Positions 6,423 through 14,833 of a stretch of 42,116 bases of DNA are shown in pieces. Both the position numbers and the translations under genes were made by a program. This DNA comes from JACPNK01 sp964479745. GTDB lineage: Bacteria > Patescibacteriota > Minisyncoccia > 2-02-FULL-40-12 > IGHO2-12-FULL-4. How positions within the stretch are numbered: the stretch's first letter is position 1; each line of letters opens with the position of its first letter. Below the pieces are notes generated by a model, which worked only from the letters and a program-made list of their open reading frames with translations, made no database searches and was not told the origin of the DNA. The stretch covers positions 1 through 42,116 of the forward strand of contig CAYZNJ010000001.1 in NCBI GenBank assembly GCA_964479745.1, read 5' to 3'.

Positions 6423-8460
6423 ATGACTAAGAAAGAAGCAAAAGACAGAATCGGCAAACTCAAAGACCTGATCAACAAATACCGTTATAGCCGGTTGGTT
6501 TTGGATAAGCCGATTATAGAGGAGTCTGTTGAGGACTCTCTAAAAAAAGAACTTTTTGATTTGGAACAGCAATTTCTGGACTTGGTTACTGCAGACTCTC
6601 CGACTCAAAGAGTCGGCGGCAAGCCGCTTAAAGAGTTCAAAAAATTCAAGCATCCCGAGAGGATGCTCTCTTTTAACGACGCTTTTGACGAAAATGACAT
6701 GAAAGAGTGGGAGACTCGGCTGCAAAGACTTGACCCGGCTGCAACCGACCAAGGTTTTTATTGCGAACTGAAAATAGATGGTTTGGCAATTGAGCTTATT
6801 TTCAGAAGCAACATTTTAGATGTAGGCTCTACTAGGGGTGACGGCATAATAGGCGAAGACGTGACCCAAAACCTAAAAACCGTTGAAGCGGTTCCTCTGA
6901 AGACAGAACCAGTCCGCCAACTGGCGGATAAAGGTCAGGAATTAAGTGACTCGGTGCTAGTAGTGAGGGGAGAAGTTTTTATTTCAAAAAAAGAATTTGA
7001 ACGCATAAACAAAGAACAAAGAGAAAAAAACTTTGCAACTTACGCCAATCCCCGAAATCTTGCCGCCGGTTCAATAAGGCAACTGAATCCGGCGATTACC
7101 GCTTCCCGCAAGATGGACTCTTTTGCCTATTCTTTGGTCAGCGACTTGGGTCAGAAAAAACACGAGGAAGAGCACGAAATNNNNNNNNNNCCTGAAAGAG
7201 CTTGGTTTTAAGACCAATCCTCACAACAAGTTTTGCAAAGACCTGAAAGAGGTTCAGGAATTCAGAGACTACTGGGAAAAGCATCGGGAGAGATTGGATT
7301 ACGAAATTGACGGCATTGTGGTTATCGTCAACGACAACAAAATGTTTAAAAAACTTGGCGTTGTCGGCAAAGCGCCGAGGGCCGCTATTGCTTACAAATT
7401 TTCGCCCAAAGAATCTACGACCCAAGTAAAAGATATTATCGTCAGCGTCGGCCGCACCGGCGTTTTGACCCCGATTGCTGTTTTGGAGCCGGTTGGAATT
7501 GGCGGCACTACGGTTTCCCGGGCGACTCTTCACAACGAAGACGAGATTAAAAGGCTTGATATTAAAATAGGGGATACGGTGGTAGTTGGCCGGGCGGGCG
7601 ACGTGATTCCCGACGTTAAAAAAGTTTTAAAAGAACTGCGGACTGGCAAGGAAAAAAGTTTTCATTTTCCGGCGAAGTGTCCGGTCTGCAGCCAGCCGGT
7701 TAAGCGGGCAGAAGGCGAGGCTGCTTACAAATGTTTGAATAAAAACTGTCCGGCCATAAAAAGAGAGGCGATTTACCATTTTGTTTCAAAAGGAGCTGTT
7801 GATATTGATGGTGTGGGCCCGAAAATTATTGACCAGCTTATGGATACCGGCTTAATTAAAGACACAGCTGACCTTTATCTTCTTCAAAAAAACGACCTTC
7901 TTAATCTTGAAAGATTTGCCGAGAAATCAGCTGAAAATGCAGTTAACTCAATTCAATCTAAAAAAAGAATTCCTTTGGATAGATTTATTTTTGCTCTAGG
8001 CATCCCTCATGTCGGCTCCGAAACGGCCCTTGACCTTGCTCGCAAGTTTGGCAGTTTGGAAAGTTTATCTAAAGCCGGCGTTGAGGAACTATTGAGCATA
8101 AAAGATATCGGCGACGTTGTGGCCAGAAGTATTTATGATTGGTTCAGGTCAGATTATAACCAAAAACTTTTAAACAAATTTAAAAAAGCGGGACTCCGTA
8201 TCCTTAAGCAGGAGTTGGTTGAAAAGTCATCAAAACTTAAAGACAAGACTTTTGTCTTTACCGGCACTTTGGAGTCGCTTAGCCGTGAACGGGCCGAGGA
8301 ACTTGTCCGTGAAAACGGCGGTGACACTTCGTCTTCTGTTTCTAAAGAAACCAGTTATGTTGTAGCTGGTGCTGAACCGGGTTCTAAGTATGAAAAAGCT
8401 AAAAAACTTGGAATAGCGGTAATTTCCGAAAAGGAGTTTCTTGACCTGATTGAATATTGA
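6423..8460 (+). CDS. ligA: NAD-dependent DNA ligase (interrupted by an assembly gap)
   Basis: Seals nicks in replication and repair with NAD+. The adenylation domain carries the nucleophilic Lys in CELKIDG (K117). It is followed by the OB fold (VSVGRTGVLTPIAVLEPV), a zinc finger (CPVC...CLNKNC), HhH repeats (GVGPKIIDQL and GIPHVGSETALDLA) and a C-terminal BRCT domain from about KLKDKTFVFTGTL. The 10 Ns at 7181-7190 shift the frame. Joining the flanks directly reads E-I-L-K-E-L-G-F, the family consensus, and gives 675 aa, a normal LigA length. A small palindrome (6913-6928) encodes an extra segment EPVRQLADKGQEL in the adenylation domain. Confidence 0.93.
6913..6928. repeat. 16-nt palindrome inside ligA
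   Basis: TCCGCCAACTGGCGGA is a perfect palindrome. It lies in a segment of ligA that is not conserved in the family. A close relative (CCCGCCAATGGCGGG) forms the centre of the hairpin upstream of rpmG (26210-26260). Confidence 0.6.
7181..7190. other. 10-N scaffold gap inside ligA
   Basis: Ten Ns. The left flank ends GAAAT and the right flank starts CCTGAAAGAG. Direct joining gives GAA-ATC-CTG-AAA-GAG in frame with both halves, so the true gap is probably 0 nt (or a multiple of 3). Confidence 0.9.
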
Positions 8461-8493
8461 TTCGGTTCTTTTTTTTGTGTGATATGCAATTTC

Positions 8494-8522
8494 TTGCAAT
8501 AGCGTGGGGAAGCTGTTATTAT
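8494..8522 (+). promoter_or_regulatory. promoter of the beta-barrel-like gene
   Basis: TTGCAA (8494-8499), a 17-nt spacer and TATTAT (8517-8522), with an upstream TG giving an extended -10. The expected start near 8529 leaves a leader of about 46 nt containing AAAGGAG just before the GTG at 8575. Confidence 0.65.
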
Positions 8523-8574
8523 TATGCCGGCTTTTAGCCGTTGCAACTTAACATTACAAATAAAGGAGAAAAAA

Positions 8575-9159
8575 GTGAGAAAGAGTTTTTTTGGTGTGAT
8601 GGTTGCTATTGTACTTGCTTTTGTTTTTATTATGGTTTTTTGCGTACAGTCAGCGCAGGCCCAGGACGACAAAAGGGGTACGGCTTACTTCCAGTTGGGG
8701 CGGAATTCGCGCATTGAATCTTCAGAGTTGGATGCTAAGACTAACTTTGGCGCCGGCGCTACTTACCAGCTTTTGGAAGGCCGGAATTTTTATCTGGAGC
8801 CCAGTTTTTATATGAACTGGCCGCAATGGGATAACTTTTTTTATGAAGGTATCCGTTTTGATATTAAATCTCTTACTTACTTGTTTGACTTTAACGGTAC
8901 TGTAAATCTGACTCGCCGGGAAAGAAAAGTTATGCCTTACATTACCGGGGGAGTCGGTCTTTTGAGAAACTCTGCTTCAGCCGATGATGGCTATTATATT
9001 TATGATTTTGGTTCCGATAACCACTTCACTAAAAATATAGGTTTGGGAGTAAGAGTTTTTGTAGGTGAGAACCTTGTTGCCGGATTTGTTTGGAAAAACT
9101 ACTGGTCTGGCGGTGGCAATTTCCACAACTCTTCTTTATATCTCGGCCTTAGATTCTAG
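8575..9159 (+). CDS. secreted outer-membrane-beta-barrel-like protein
   Basis: 194 aa from the GTG at 8575, chosen because AAAGGAG lies 6 nt upstream and a signal peptide begins there (KKSFFGVMVAIVLAF-type core ending SAQA|QDD). The mature part alternates polar and aromatic/hydrophobic residues: FGAGATYQLLEGRNFYLEPSF, PYITGGVGLL, and NIGLGVRVFVGENLVAGFVW. It ends SLYLGLRF, with a terminal Phe as in small OmpA/OmpX-like barrels. No exact family was recognised. Such a protein is unexpected in a Patescibacterium, which is thought to lack a typical outer membrane. It could instead be a soluble beta-rich surface protein. Confidence 0.6.
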   Translation: MRKSFFGVMVAIVLAFVFIMVFCVQSAQAQDDKRGTAYFQLGRNSRIESSELDAKTNFGAGATYQLLEGRNFYLEPSFYMNWPQWDNFFYEGIRFDIKSLTYLFDFNGTVNLTRRERKVMPYITGGVGLLRNSASADDGYYIYDFGSDNHFTKNIGLGVRVFVGENLVAGFVWKNYWSGGGNFHNSSLYLGLRF

Positions 9160-9165
9160 GTTTAA

Positions 9166-9203
9166 AATAAAACACCATATTTTTTAAATGGTGTTTTTTA
9201 TTT
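9166..9203. terminator. bidirectional terminator between the barrel gene and tgt
   Basis: Stem AAAACACCAT (9169-9178) / ATGGTGTTTT (9188-9197) with a 9-nt T-rich loop. It is followed by TTTATTTT on the plus strand and flanked by A-runs that serve the minus strand. It lies between convergent genes and just overlaps the 3' end of tgt. Confidence 0.85.
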
Positions 9204-10385
9204 TGCAAAATAACTTTTTTTGAACTCCTCAAACCGTCCCTTGTTGATAGCGTTTCTGATATTTAGCATTAGATTATTAAAAAAATAAATATTGTGTACT
9301 GTGGCATTTTGTCCGGCCATCTGGTCTCCCGACCTGAATTGCTGGTGAAGGCCAGACCTGCTAGTAGTTTGGCAAACGGGACACTCACAATCTTTATCTA
9401 ATTTGGCGGAGTCACTTTTGAAAATACTTTTTTTTATGTCAATTCTGCCTGAACTAGTCCAGATTCCTCCATGTCGCGCTTCACGAGTAGGGATAACGCA
9501 ATCAAAAGTGTCCACCCCAAGACTAATGCCTTCAAAGAGGTCCCCAACCTGGCCGATACCCAGAAAGTGTCTGGGTCGGCTCTCGTCTAAAAACGGAATA
9601 GTCCATTTCAAAACATCAAAAGCATCGGTTTTAGATTTGCCTAAAGAACCGCCGATAGCAAAACCGTCAAAAGGCAGCGAGCCTATAAACTTGGCGCTTG
9701 CCTCTCTCAAATCTTGAAATTCCCCGCCTTGAACAATTCCATAAAGCAACTGATCTTTTCTCTTTTTGGTTTCTAAGCAAATTTTTGCCCAGCTGTGGGT
9801 TCTTTCCATGGCCTCGGAAGTATACTTATGGTCGTGAAGCGGCGAAGTACATTCGTCAAAAGCGAGTATAATGTCGGCGCCAAGACTTTCTTGTATTTTT
9901 ATGGATAATTCCGGGCCAAGAAATTCTTCTCTTTCGTTTTCGTCAACTTTAAAATAAACGCCTTCGGGTCTTATCGTGACCAAGTTTTTTTCTGGTCTAA
10001 ACTGTTTTTTCTGTATTTTTTCTTTCTCCGGGAAAATTGAGCTTATTTTGCCAATGCCGTGTTCTCTGGAAAATCCCAAACTGAAAACCTGAAAACCGCC
10101 GCTATCAGTCATAACCGGCATATTTTGTCCCAAGAATTCGTGGACTGACGGCAGAGTTCCTAAGCTTAATCTGTCGCCAGGCTTTTTGGAGTTTTGCCAG
10201 ATGTGATAGGTGTTGGATATCACCAGTTGTGTTTTAGTTGCCGGAATTTTTTCTTGGGGCAGGCATTTTATACTGCCATGCGTACCGACGATGGCATAGG
10301 CCGGAGTTTCAATAACTCCGTGGGGCGTTTCTATTATTCCAGTTCTTGCTCGAGAGTTCGTATCTTTTTTAATGACCTTAAACAT
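9198..10385 (-). CDS. tgt: tRNA-guanine (queuine) transglycosylase
   Basis: Exchanges guanine-34 of GUN-anticodon tRNAs for preQ1/queuine. 395 aa. The substrate pocket and catalytic motifs are present: PVMTDSGGFQVFSL, DIILAFDECTSPL, GIVQGGEFQDLR, GGSLGKSK, and GVDTFDCVIPTREARHG with the nucleophilic Asp. The zinc site C-x-C-x-x-C (CECPVC) with a distal His (ATVHNIYF) is complete. AAGGAG precedes the ATG. Its tRNA-Tyr(GUA) substrate is encoded at 25839 and carries an intron in the anticodon loop. No queuosine synthesis genes are seen nearby. Confidence 0.92.
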   Translation of the reverse strand: MFKVIKKDTNSRARTGIIETPHGVIETPAYAIVGTHGSIKCLPQEKIPATKTQLVISNTYHIWQNSKKPGDRLSLGTLPSVHEFLGQNMPVMTDSGGFQVFSLGFSREHGIGKISSIFPEKEKIQKKQFRPEKNLVTIRPEGVYFKVDENEREEFLGPELSIKIQESLGADIILAFDECTSPLHDHKYTSEAMERTHSWAKICLETKKRKDQLLYGIVQGGEFQDLREASAKFIGSLPFDGFAIGGSLGKSKTDAFDVLKWTIPFLDESRPRHFLGIGQVGDLFEGISLGVDTFDCVIPTREARHGGIWTSSGRIDIKKSIFKSDSAKLDKDCECPVCQTTSRSGLHQQFRSGDQMAGQNATVHNIYFFNNLMLNIRNAINKGRFEEFKKSYFAK

Positions 10386-10420
10386 ATTTAACTCCTTGTT
10401 TGGATTGGAAGTGTTGCGCT

Positions 10421-10449
10421 ATTTTATTGGTATTTTTAACTTTAGTCAA
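10421..10449 (-). promoter_or_regulatory. promoter of tgt
   Basis: On the minus strand TTGACT (10449-10444), a 17-nt spacer and TAAAAT (10426-10421). The predicted start near 10414 gives a leader of about 29 nt with an AAGGAG ribosome site before the ATG at 10385. Confidence 0.7.
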
Positions 10450-10465
10450 GGACAAAGTTAATAAA

Positions 10466-10490
10466 AAAGAAATAGCTTTGCTATTTCTTT
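10466..10490 (-). terminator. terminator spanning the stop codon of the 324-aa gene
   Basis: 11-bp stem AAAGAAATAGC / GCTATTTCTTT with a 3-nt loop. On the minus strand it is followed by TTTTTTATT. The gene's stop codon (10481-10483) lies inside the stem. Confidence 0.8.
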
Positions 10491-11455
10491 AGAGAAGAAA
10501 GATAATCTTTTATAATTTTTACCCTAAGTTTGGACAACTTAAGCTGTTGAATCAAATCCTGTCTGTGGGGCAAGATTTCTGCCAACCTTTCCAGCAGGAT
10601 AATCTCTTTGGTTTCAAGGATTTCTAATTCTTGGTTTAGTTTCAAGCTCTTTCGGTAGTCCGGATAAACTTTAAAAAGAAGCATGGCAGACTCAAGCCAA
10701 ATTTTTTTAAGCCAAGAACTAGCATTGTAGTAATATGCTTTTTCCATCCATTCAAGGGCTGAGCTTTTGTTAAATACGTCGCTGTCTATATAGTAAAGCT
10801 CGTCGTAAGTGTAGGATTTCAATCTAATCACAAGCCTTTTTGGGCTCCAAGCCTCTGTTTTAGCGGCAAGTCCGTAGCGGGTAGTTCCTAGGAAAAAATA
10901 AGCAGGCCCAAAAGTGGAATCTTTCTCCAAAATTCTTTTTAGAAGCTTAATGCCTTCAGCTGTTTCTTTGTCTGCTCGAGACAGGCCGGAAAAGTCACTT
11001 TCAAAACTGAAAGTAAACTTAGCTTGGCTAAAAAAGAGGATTGCTCTGGCCAACTGGTTTTTCGGGTCGTTTTTGTTGTCGGTTAGTTTTAAACCATGAC
11101 CAACAACCTCGTGATACCTTTTGGCTCTTTCTGCTAGCGCCGGGAACTCGGAGATTTCTTTTTGCTGGTCCAAACCCGTACCGAGTTCGTGACCCAACAG
11201 AACCCATTCGGTTGTTGCCCAAAGATCGTATATGTAGGGGTCTTCTGGATAACACTGCAGCAACTCCCAGGCGTCTTTTAAGTCTTGGGCATTGCTTTCT
11301 TTAGACTCGAAGTTGTCGTAAAGGTGATAGACAATTTTGTTGAGTTGTTCGTACCTTTGTTCCTCTTCTTCTGGGGAAATTTGTAAAGCGAACAAGGTTG
11401 TTGGCGGACTTAGTATAACTAAAGCAAGGAAAACAAGCACTTTTTTAAGCACCAT
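10481..11455 (-). CDS. secreted helical-repeat (TPR-like) protein, function unknown
   Basis: 324 aa. An N-terminal signal peptide (VLKKVLVFLALVILSPPTTLFA|LQ) is followed by an all-alpha region. The sections EGIKLLKRILEKDSTFGPAYFFLGTTRYG and SALEWMEKAYYYNASSWLKKIWLESAML look like degenerate TPR units. A charged helical tail (RQDLIQQLKLSKLRVKIIKDYL) ends the protein. AGGAG precedes the ATG. It probably acts outside the cytoplasmic membrane as a binding scaffold. No specific family was recognised. Confidence 0.55.
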   Translation of the reverse strand: MVLKKVLVFLALVILSPPTTLFALQISPEEEEQRYEQLNKIVYHLYDNFESKESNAQDLKDAWELLQCYPEDPYIYDLWATTEWVLLGHELGTGLDQQKEISEFPALAERAKRYHEVVGHGLKLTDNKNDPKNQLARAILFFSQAKFTFSFESDFSGLSRADKETAEGIKLLKRILEKDSTFGPAYFFLGTTRYGLAAKTEAWSPKRLVIRLKSYTYDELYYIDSDVFNKSSALEWMEKAYYYNASSWLKKIWLESAMLLFKVYPDYRKSLKLNQELEILETKEIILLERLAEILPHRQDLIQQLKLSKLRVKIIKDYLSSLKK

Positions 11456-11527
11456 GTCCTACTCCTGACAATTTTAGTTTTTAATGTAAGTTACTGATTG
11501 TACAACTAAAATGGGGTTATCGCAAGG

Positions 11528-11556
11528 TTGTGTCTGTTTTGTTTTGGTTTTATAAT
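11528..11556 (+). promoter_or_regulatory. promoter of the glutaredoxin-sodB operon, leaderless start predicted
   Basis: TTGTGT (11528-11533), a 17-nt spacer and a perfect TATAAT (11551-11556). The box begins 12 nt before the ATG at 11563, so the mRNA probably starts at the start codon. No Shine-Dalgarno is present. Confidence 0.7.
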
Positions 11557-11562
11557 TGGAAT

Positions 11563-11799
11563 ATGAATAATGTAGAAATTTACACAACCCCATCCTGTCC
11601 TTACTGCCACATGGCAAAGGAATACTTTAAGAGTAAAAATATTGCTTACCAGGAATATGATGTCGCCAAAGATATCCAGAAGAGAGAAGAGATGCTTAAA
11701 TTAGTCGGCCAGATAGCCGTGCCGATTATAGTAATTAACGGCCAGGCGATTCTCGGTTTCAATAAAGCCAAAGTCAATGAGCTTTTGGGAATTAAATAA
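11563..11799 (+). CDS. glutaredoxin-like (NrdH-type) protein
   Basis: 78 aa from the ATG at 11563 (MNNVEIYTTPSCPYC). The thioredoxin fold has a CPYC active site, a cis-Pro in AVPIIVINGQ, and a C-terminal GFNKAKVNELL helix. It is the size of NrdH/glutaredoxin-3-like proteins. It likely reduces disulfides and may draw electrons from the thioredoxin reductase encoded at 13919. Three nt separate it from sodB, so the two form an oxidative-stress operon. Confidence 0.85.
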   Translation: MNNVEIYTTPSCPYCHMAKEYFKSKNIAYQEYDVAKDIQKREEMLKLVGQIAVPIIVINGQAILGFNKAKVNELLGIK

Positions 11800-11802
11800 T
11801 TT

Positions 11803-12408
11803 ATGTACGAAGTAAAACCTTTAAACAAAAAAGAAGTTCCGGGCATTTCGGAAAAAACCATGGCCATTCATCATGGCAAGCTTTATACCGGCTATGTCAA
11901 CAAGAGCAACGAGATTTTAGAAAAGCTTAAGGCTCTGCGAGCCGGCGGTAAAGCCGAGGGTAACACCACCTACAGCGAACTGCGCGCGTTAAAAGATGCC
12001 GAGACTTTTGCTATCAACGGAGTTTATCTTCATGAGAATTATTTTGGCTTATTGGGCGGCGGAGGCGACCCAGCTAAAGCGCCGGAATTATCGGCGGCAA
12101 TGACAAAAAAATGGGGTTCGGTTGAAACTATTGTCAGCTGGTTTTCAACTTGCGCTATGGCGGCTCGTGGTTGGTCTGTGCTTTGCTGGGATCCTCATAT
12201 CGGCGAACTTCGCCACTACAACGGTGATGCCCATAATCAAGGCGGAGTCTGGGGCTGTATTCCTATTATTGCGATTGATGTTTACGAACACGCTTACTTT
12301 ATAGACCACGGCTCCGATCGCAAATCTTATCTTGAGGCATTCTGGAAAAATCTTGACTGGGCGAAAGCGGAGGAAATTTACAAAAAAGCGAGGGAGCTCA
12401 AACTCTAA
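11803..12408 (+). CDS. sodB: Fe/Mn superoxide dismutase
   Basis: Converts superoxide to O2 and H2O2. 201 aa. Metal ligands are visible: His in MAIHHGKLYTGYV, His in GVYLHENYFG, Asp in AIDVYEHAY, and the His of that last motif. GGGGDP is typical of the Fe/Mn fold. The metal cannot be assigned from sequence alone. It is the second gene after the glutaredoxin. A superoxide-detoxifying gene fits an organism exposed to oxygen, or with an oxygen-tolerant host. Confidence 0.92.
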   Translation: MYEVKPLNKKEVPGISEKTMAIHHGKLYTGYVNKSNEILEKLKALRAGGKAEGNTTYSELRALKDAETFAINGVYLHENYFGLLGGGGDPAKAPELSAAMTKKWGSVETIVSWFSTCAMAARGWSVLCWDPHIGELRHYNGDAHNQGGVWGCIPIIAIDVYEHAYFIDHGSDRKSYLEAFWKNLDWAKAEEIYKKARELKL

Positions 12409-12413
12409 TTAGG

Positions 12414-13826
12414 TTATCTCCAACTTGGTAACCAAAAAAGAAGGCTTGATTCTTGCGGAGTCAAAGGCAGGCCATAAGTAAAAGGAGCGAAGAAAAAGAA
12501 AAATAATATTGAAAAAAATGCAAAAAAAGCGAACAGGCTTTTTTTGTTTGTCTTGCTTGTCCCGAACGAAACAGGATGTGAAACACGTCCGTCGTTTTGT
12601 TCGGGATCTATCAAATAAGCCAGAGCCAGTACGGCAAATACAAGCGATGTGAAATAATGGTATAAAAACATAACTCGGGATATGCCGATGAAAGGCAATA
12701 GGTTGATAAAGAAACCGAGCAGCACGAAACGAGAAGTAAAATCTGTTTTTAGTTTTTTTATTAAACTTACTCCGAAGTTAATTACCAAATACAGTACTGC
12801 TATGGTCGAGGACCACCAGATAAACGGATTGCCCAGAAGATAAATCTTGCTTTCGTATCCTCCGGGCGCTTCTGCTTTGTTCCAAAAATAAACAGGCCTG
12901 ATCAAAAAGGGCCAGCTGTACCACTTGCTTCCATAGGGATGCTGGGCGGAAATGCCTTTGTTGGAAAGATACATTTGCGTGTTCAGTTCAACAAATTTTT
13001 TAAAAAAATTCATTGGTTTGACTGAATTGTCGTTTTGGTAAGGACTATTCTGCAGAGTTTTTTGAAAGGCCGGAGTCATAAAAGCGTTTCCGGGGCCCGA
13101 TTTTTTCAACAGGCTGAAGTGCAAGGCAAAAATGCCGGTGTAAATTAAAAGAGGGACAACAACCAGCAACGCGGTCTTTACGGCCGTTAGTTTAAAATTT
13201 ATCCGCCACCTGTTTTTAATTGCCCCGATAAATTCAAGAATAATTATAATTGCCAGAAAAGTCCCGCCGGTCCATTTTACCGATGCTGCCAGTCCGCCGA
13301 AAATGCCAGTCAGAAATAAGTTGAAAGTTGTATCTCTTGATTTCAAATAGAAAAGGAGAGATAAAAAGCCGAACAAAAGTAAAAAAGAATCCAGAAGCAT
13401 AAAACGAGATTGGACATTCAAAGCGTTTTCAAAAATTATAAAAATTCCGGCTAAAAGCGCGCCTCGGCGGGAAAAACCCAAACGCAGGGAGAGAAAATAA
13501 ATCACCAGCGGCAATAAAAAACCCGCCAACGCAGGCAATAGCCTCAATGCCTGATATTGCTTGTCGGGAAAAGTTTCACCGATGTTGGCGAAAGAAAAGC
13601 CGGGCTTGAAGCCGCTCAAATACCCGGCGCCGCTTAAAAGCAATTTGCCTAGCGGCGGGTGGATGTCAAAAAAATATTCGCCGGTCAGATATCCGGAGAG
13701 AAACTTGCCGAAATGGACTTCATCAAAAACCGTCTGGTTTGGGCGGCCGAAATAGGCGAAGTGAGTGATGGCGCTTAAGGCCAAGATTAAAAGTACTGGC
13801 CAAAGTTTCTTCAGCTTTGTGTTCAT
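12414..13826 (-). CDS. PMT-family (GT39) membrane mannosyltransferase
   Basis: 470 aa, about ten membrane segments. The PMT signature FDEVHFGKFLSGYLTGEYFFDIHPPLGKLL is in the first external loop, with the catalytic-type DE and HPP motifs. ASVKWTGG follows in the central region. Such proteins transfer a sugar from a lipid-phosphate carrier to Ser/Thr of exported proteins. The segment DPEQNDGRVSHPVSFGTS before the last helix is encoded by an imperfect 47-nt hairpin (12560-12606) and looks like an inserted element. Confidence 0.85.
   Translation of the reverse strand: MNTKLKKLWPVLLILALSAITHFAYFGRPNQTVFDEVHFGKFLSGYLTGEYFFDIHPPLGKLLLSGAGYLSGFKPGFSFANIGETFPDKQYQALRLLPALAGFLLPLVIYFLSLRLGFSRRGALLAGIFIIFENALNVQSRFMLLDSFLLLFGFLSLLFYLKSRDTTFNLFLTGIFGGLAASVKWTGGTFLAIIIILEFIGAIKNRWRINFKLTAVKTALLVVVPLLIYTGIFALHFSLLKKSGPGNAFMTPAFQKTLQNSPYQNDNSVKPMNFFKKFVELNTQMYLSNKGISAQHPYGSKWYSWPFLIRPVYFWNKAEAPGGYESKIYLLGNPFIWWSSTIAVLYLVINFGVSLIKKLKTDFTSRFVLLGFFINLLPFIGISRVMFLYHYFTSLVFAVLALAYLIDPEQNDGRVSHPVSFGTSKTNKKSLFAFFAFFSILFFFFFAPFTYGLPLTPQESSLLFWLPSWR
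12560..12606. repeat. 47-nt hairpin element inside the PMT gene
   Basis: Outer arms TCCCGAACGAAAC (12560-12572) and GTTTTGTTCGGGA (12594-12606) pair with one mismatch. Inside them GGATGTG pairs with CACGTCC (one mismatch) around AAA, so most of the element folds. It falls in a loop between two membrane helices, where extra peptide would be tolerated. Confidence 0.6.
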
Positions 13827-13918
13827 GCTATTTATGATATAATAATTTTGACTAAAAGCGCAAAGCGAAAAGAGTAAAATAACAGTTTAAAATCCAAAAC
13901 TTTTCACTTTACACCTCT

Positions 13919-14833
13919 ATGATTCACGACCTCATCATTATCGGCGGTTCGGCAGCGGCTACGTCGGCTGGGATTTATGCCGTCCGCCGGAATTTAAATT
14001 TTAAAATTATCACCAAAGAGTTTGGCGGGGAAGTGGCGACTTCGGGCGAGATTGGCAACTGGCCGGGGGTCAGTCAAACTGACGGCATTACTTTGGCTGG
14101 ACAGTTTAAAGAGCATTTAAAATACTACGGAGTTGAGCCGGAAGAGGGGGTTGAGGTTGAAAAAGTAGTGGTACAGCCGGACGGCTCATTTTTAGTTAAA
14201 TCAAATACTGTTGACTACACAGCTAAAACAGTAATAATTGCCACTGGTGTACACCCGCGCGAGTTAGGTGTGCCCGGAGAAAAAGAATTTCGCAACAAAG
14301 GCATAAGTTACTGTACTGTTTGCGATGGCCCGCTTTTTAGCGGGAAAAAAGTGGCAACTGTCGGCGGCGGCAATTCGGCTTTGGAGTCGGCATTAATGCT
14401 TTCTGATATCGCAAGTCAGGTATATGTCATTAATAAAAATCCGCAGTTCAAAGGCGACCAGATTTTAATTGACAACTTGATGCAAAAGAAAAATGTTGAA
14501 ATAACTTATAATGCTAAAACTATTCAAGTTGAGGGCAACGAGTTCGTGACTGGTTTGAAATATACCGACAGCGACGGCAAAGAGCAGGTTTTGCCGGTGG
14601 AAGGAATTTTTGTCCATATCGGTATGATACCCAACAGCGGTTTGGCGCCGGATGAAGCGGCCAAAGACCAGTTTGGCCAAATTAAAGTCAACGCTAGTTG
14701 TGAAACCAACGTCCCCGGTCTTTATGCCGCCGGTGATGTTACAGATGTTCCACACAAACAAATTGTCATTGCCGCCGGCATGGGCACCTGTGCTCTGCTA
14801 TCTGCGGTTAATTATTTAAACAGATTAAAATGA
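13919..14833 (+). CDS. trxB: thioredoxin-disulfide reductase
   Basis: FAD/NADPH enzyme that reduces thioredoxin. 304 aa. The N-terminal FAD site is DLIIIGGSAAATSAGIYA, with GSAAA where GPAG is usual. The redox motif CTVC is followed by DGP. The nucleotide-binding motif is VGGGNSALESA, and the C-terminal FAD motif GLYAAGDVTD is intact. A low-complexity A/T-rich stretch precedes the ATG. It overlaps the next gene by 4 nt. Confidence 0.9.
   Translation: MIHDLIIIGGSAAATSAGIYAVRRNLNFKIITKEFGGEVATSGEIGNWPGVSQTDGITLAGQFKEHLKYYGVEPEEGVEVEKVVVQPDGSFLVKSNTVDYTAKTVIIATGVHPRELGVPGEKEFRNKGISYCTVCDGPLFSGKKVATVGGGNSALESALMLSDIASQVYVINKNPQFKGDQILIDNLMQKKNVEITYNAKTIQVEGNEFVTGLKYTDSDGKEQVLPVEGIFVHIGMIPNSGLAPDEAAKDQFGQIKVNASCETNVPGLYAAGDVTDVPHKQIVIAAGMGTCALLSAVNYLNRLK

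Noticed and set aside
6423..8460. ligA as a pseudogene with a frameshift
   Set aside because: The frame change is caused by the 10 Ns. The flanks join in frame when the Ns are removed.
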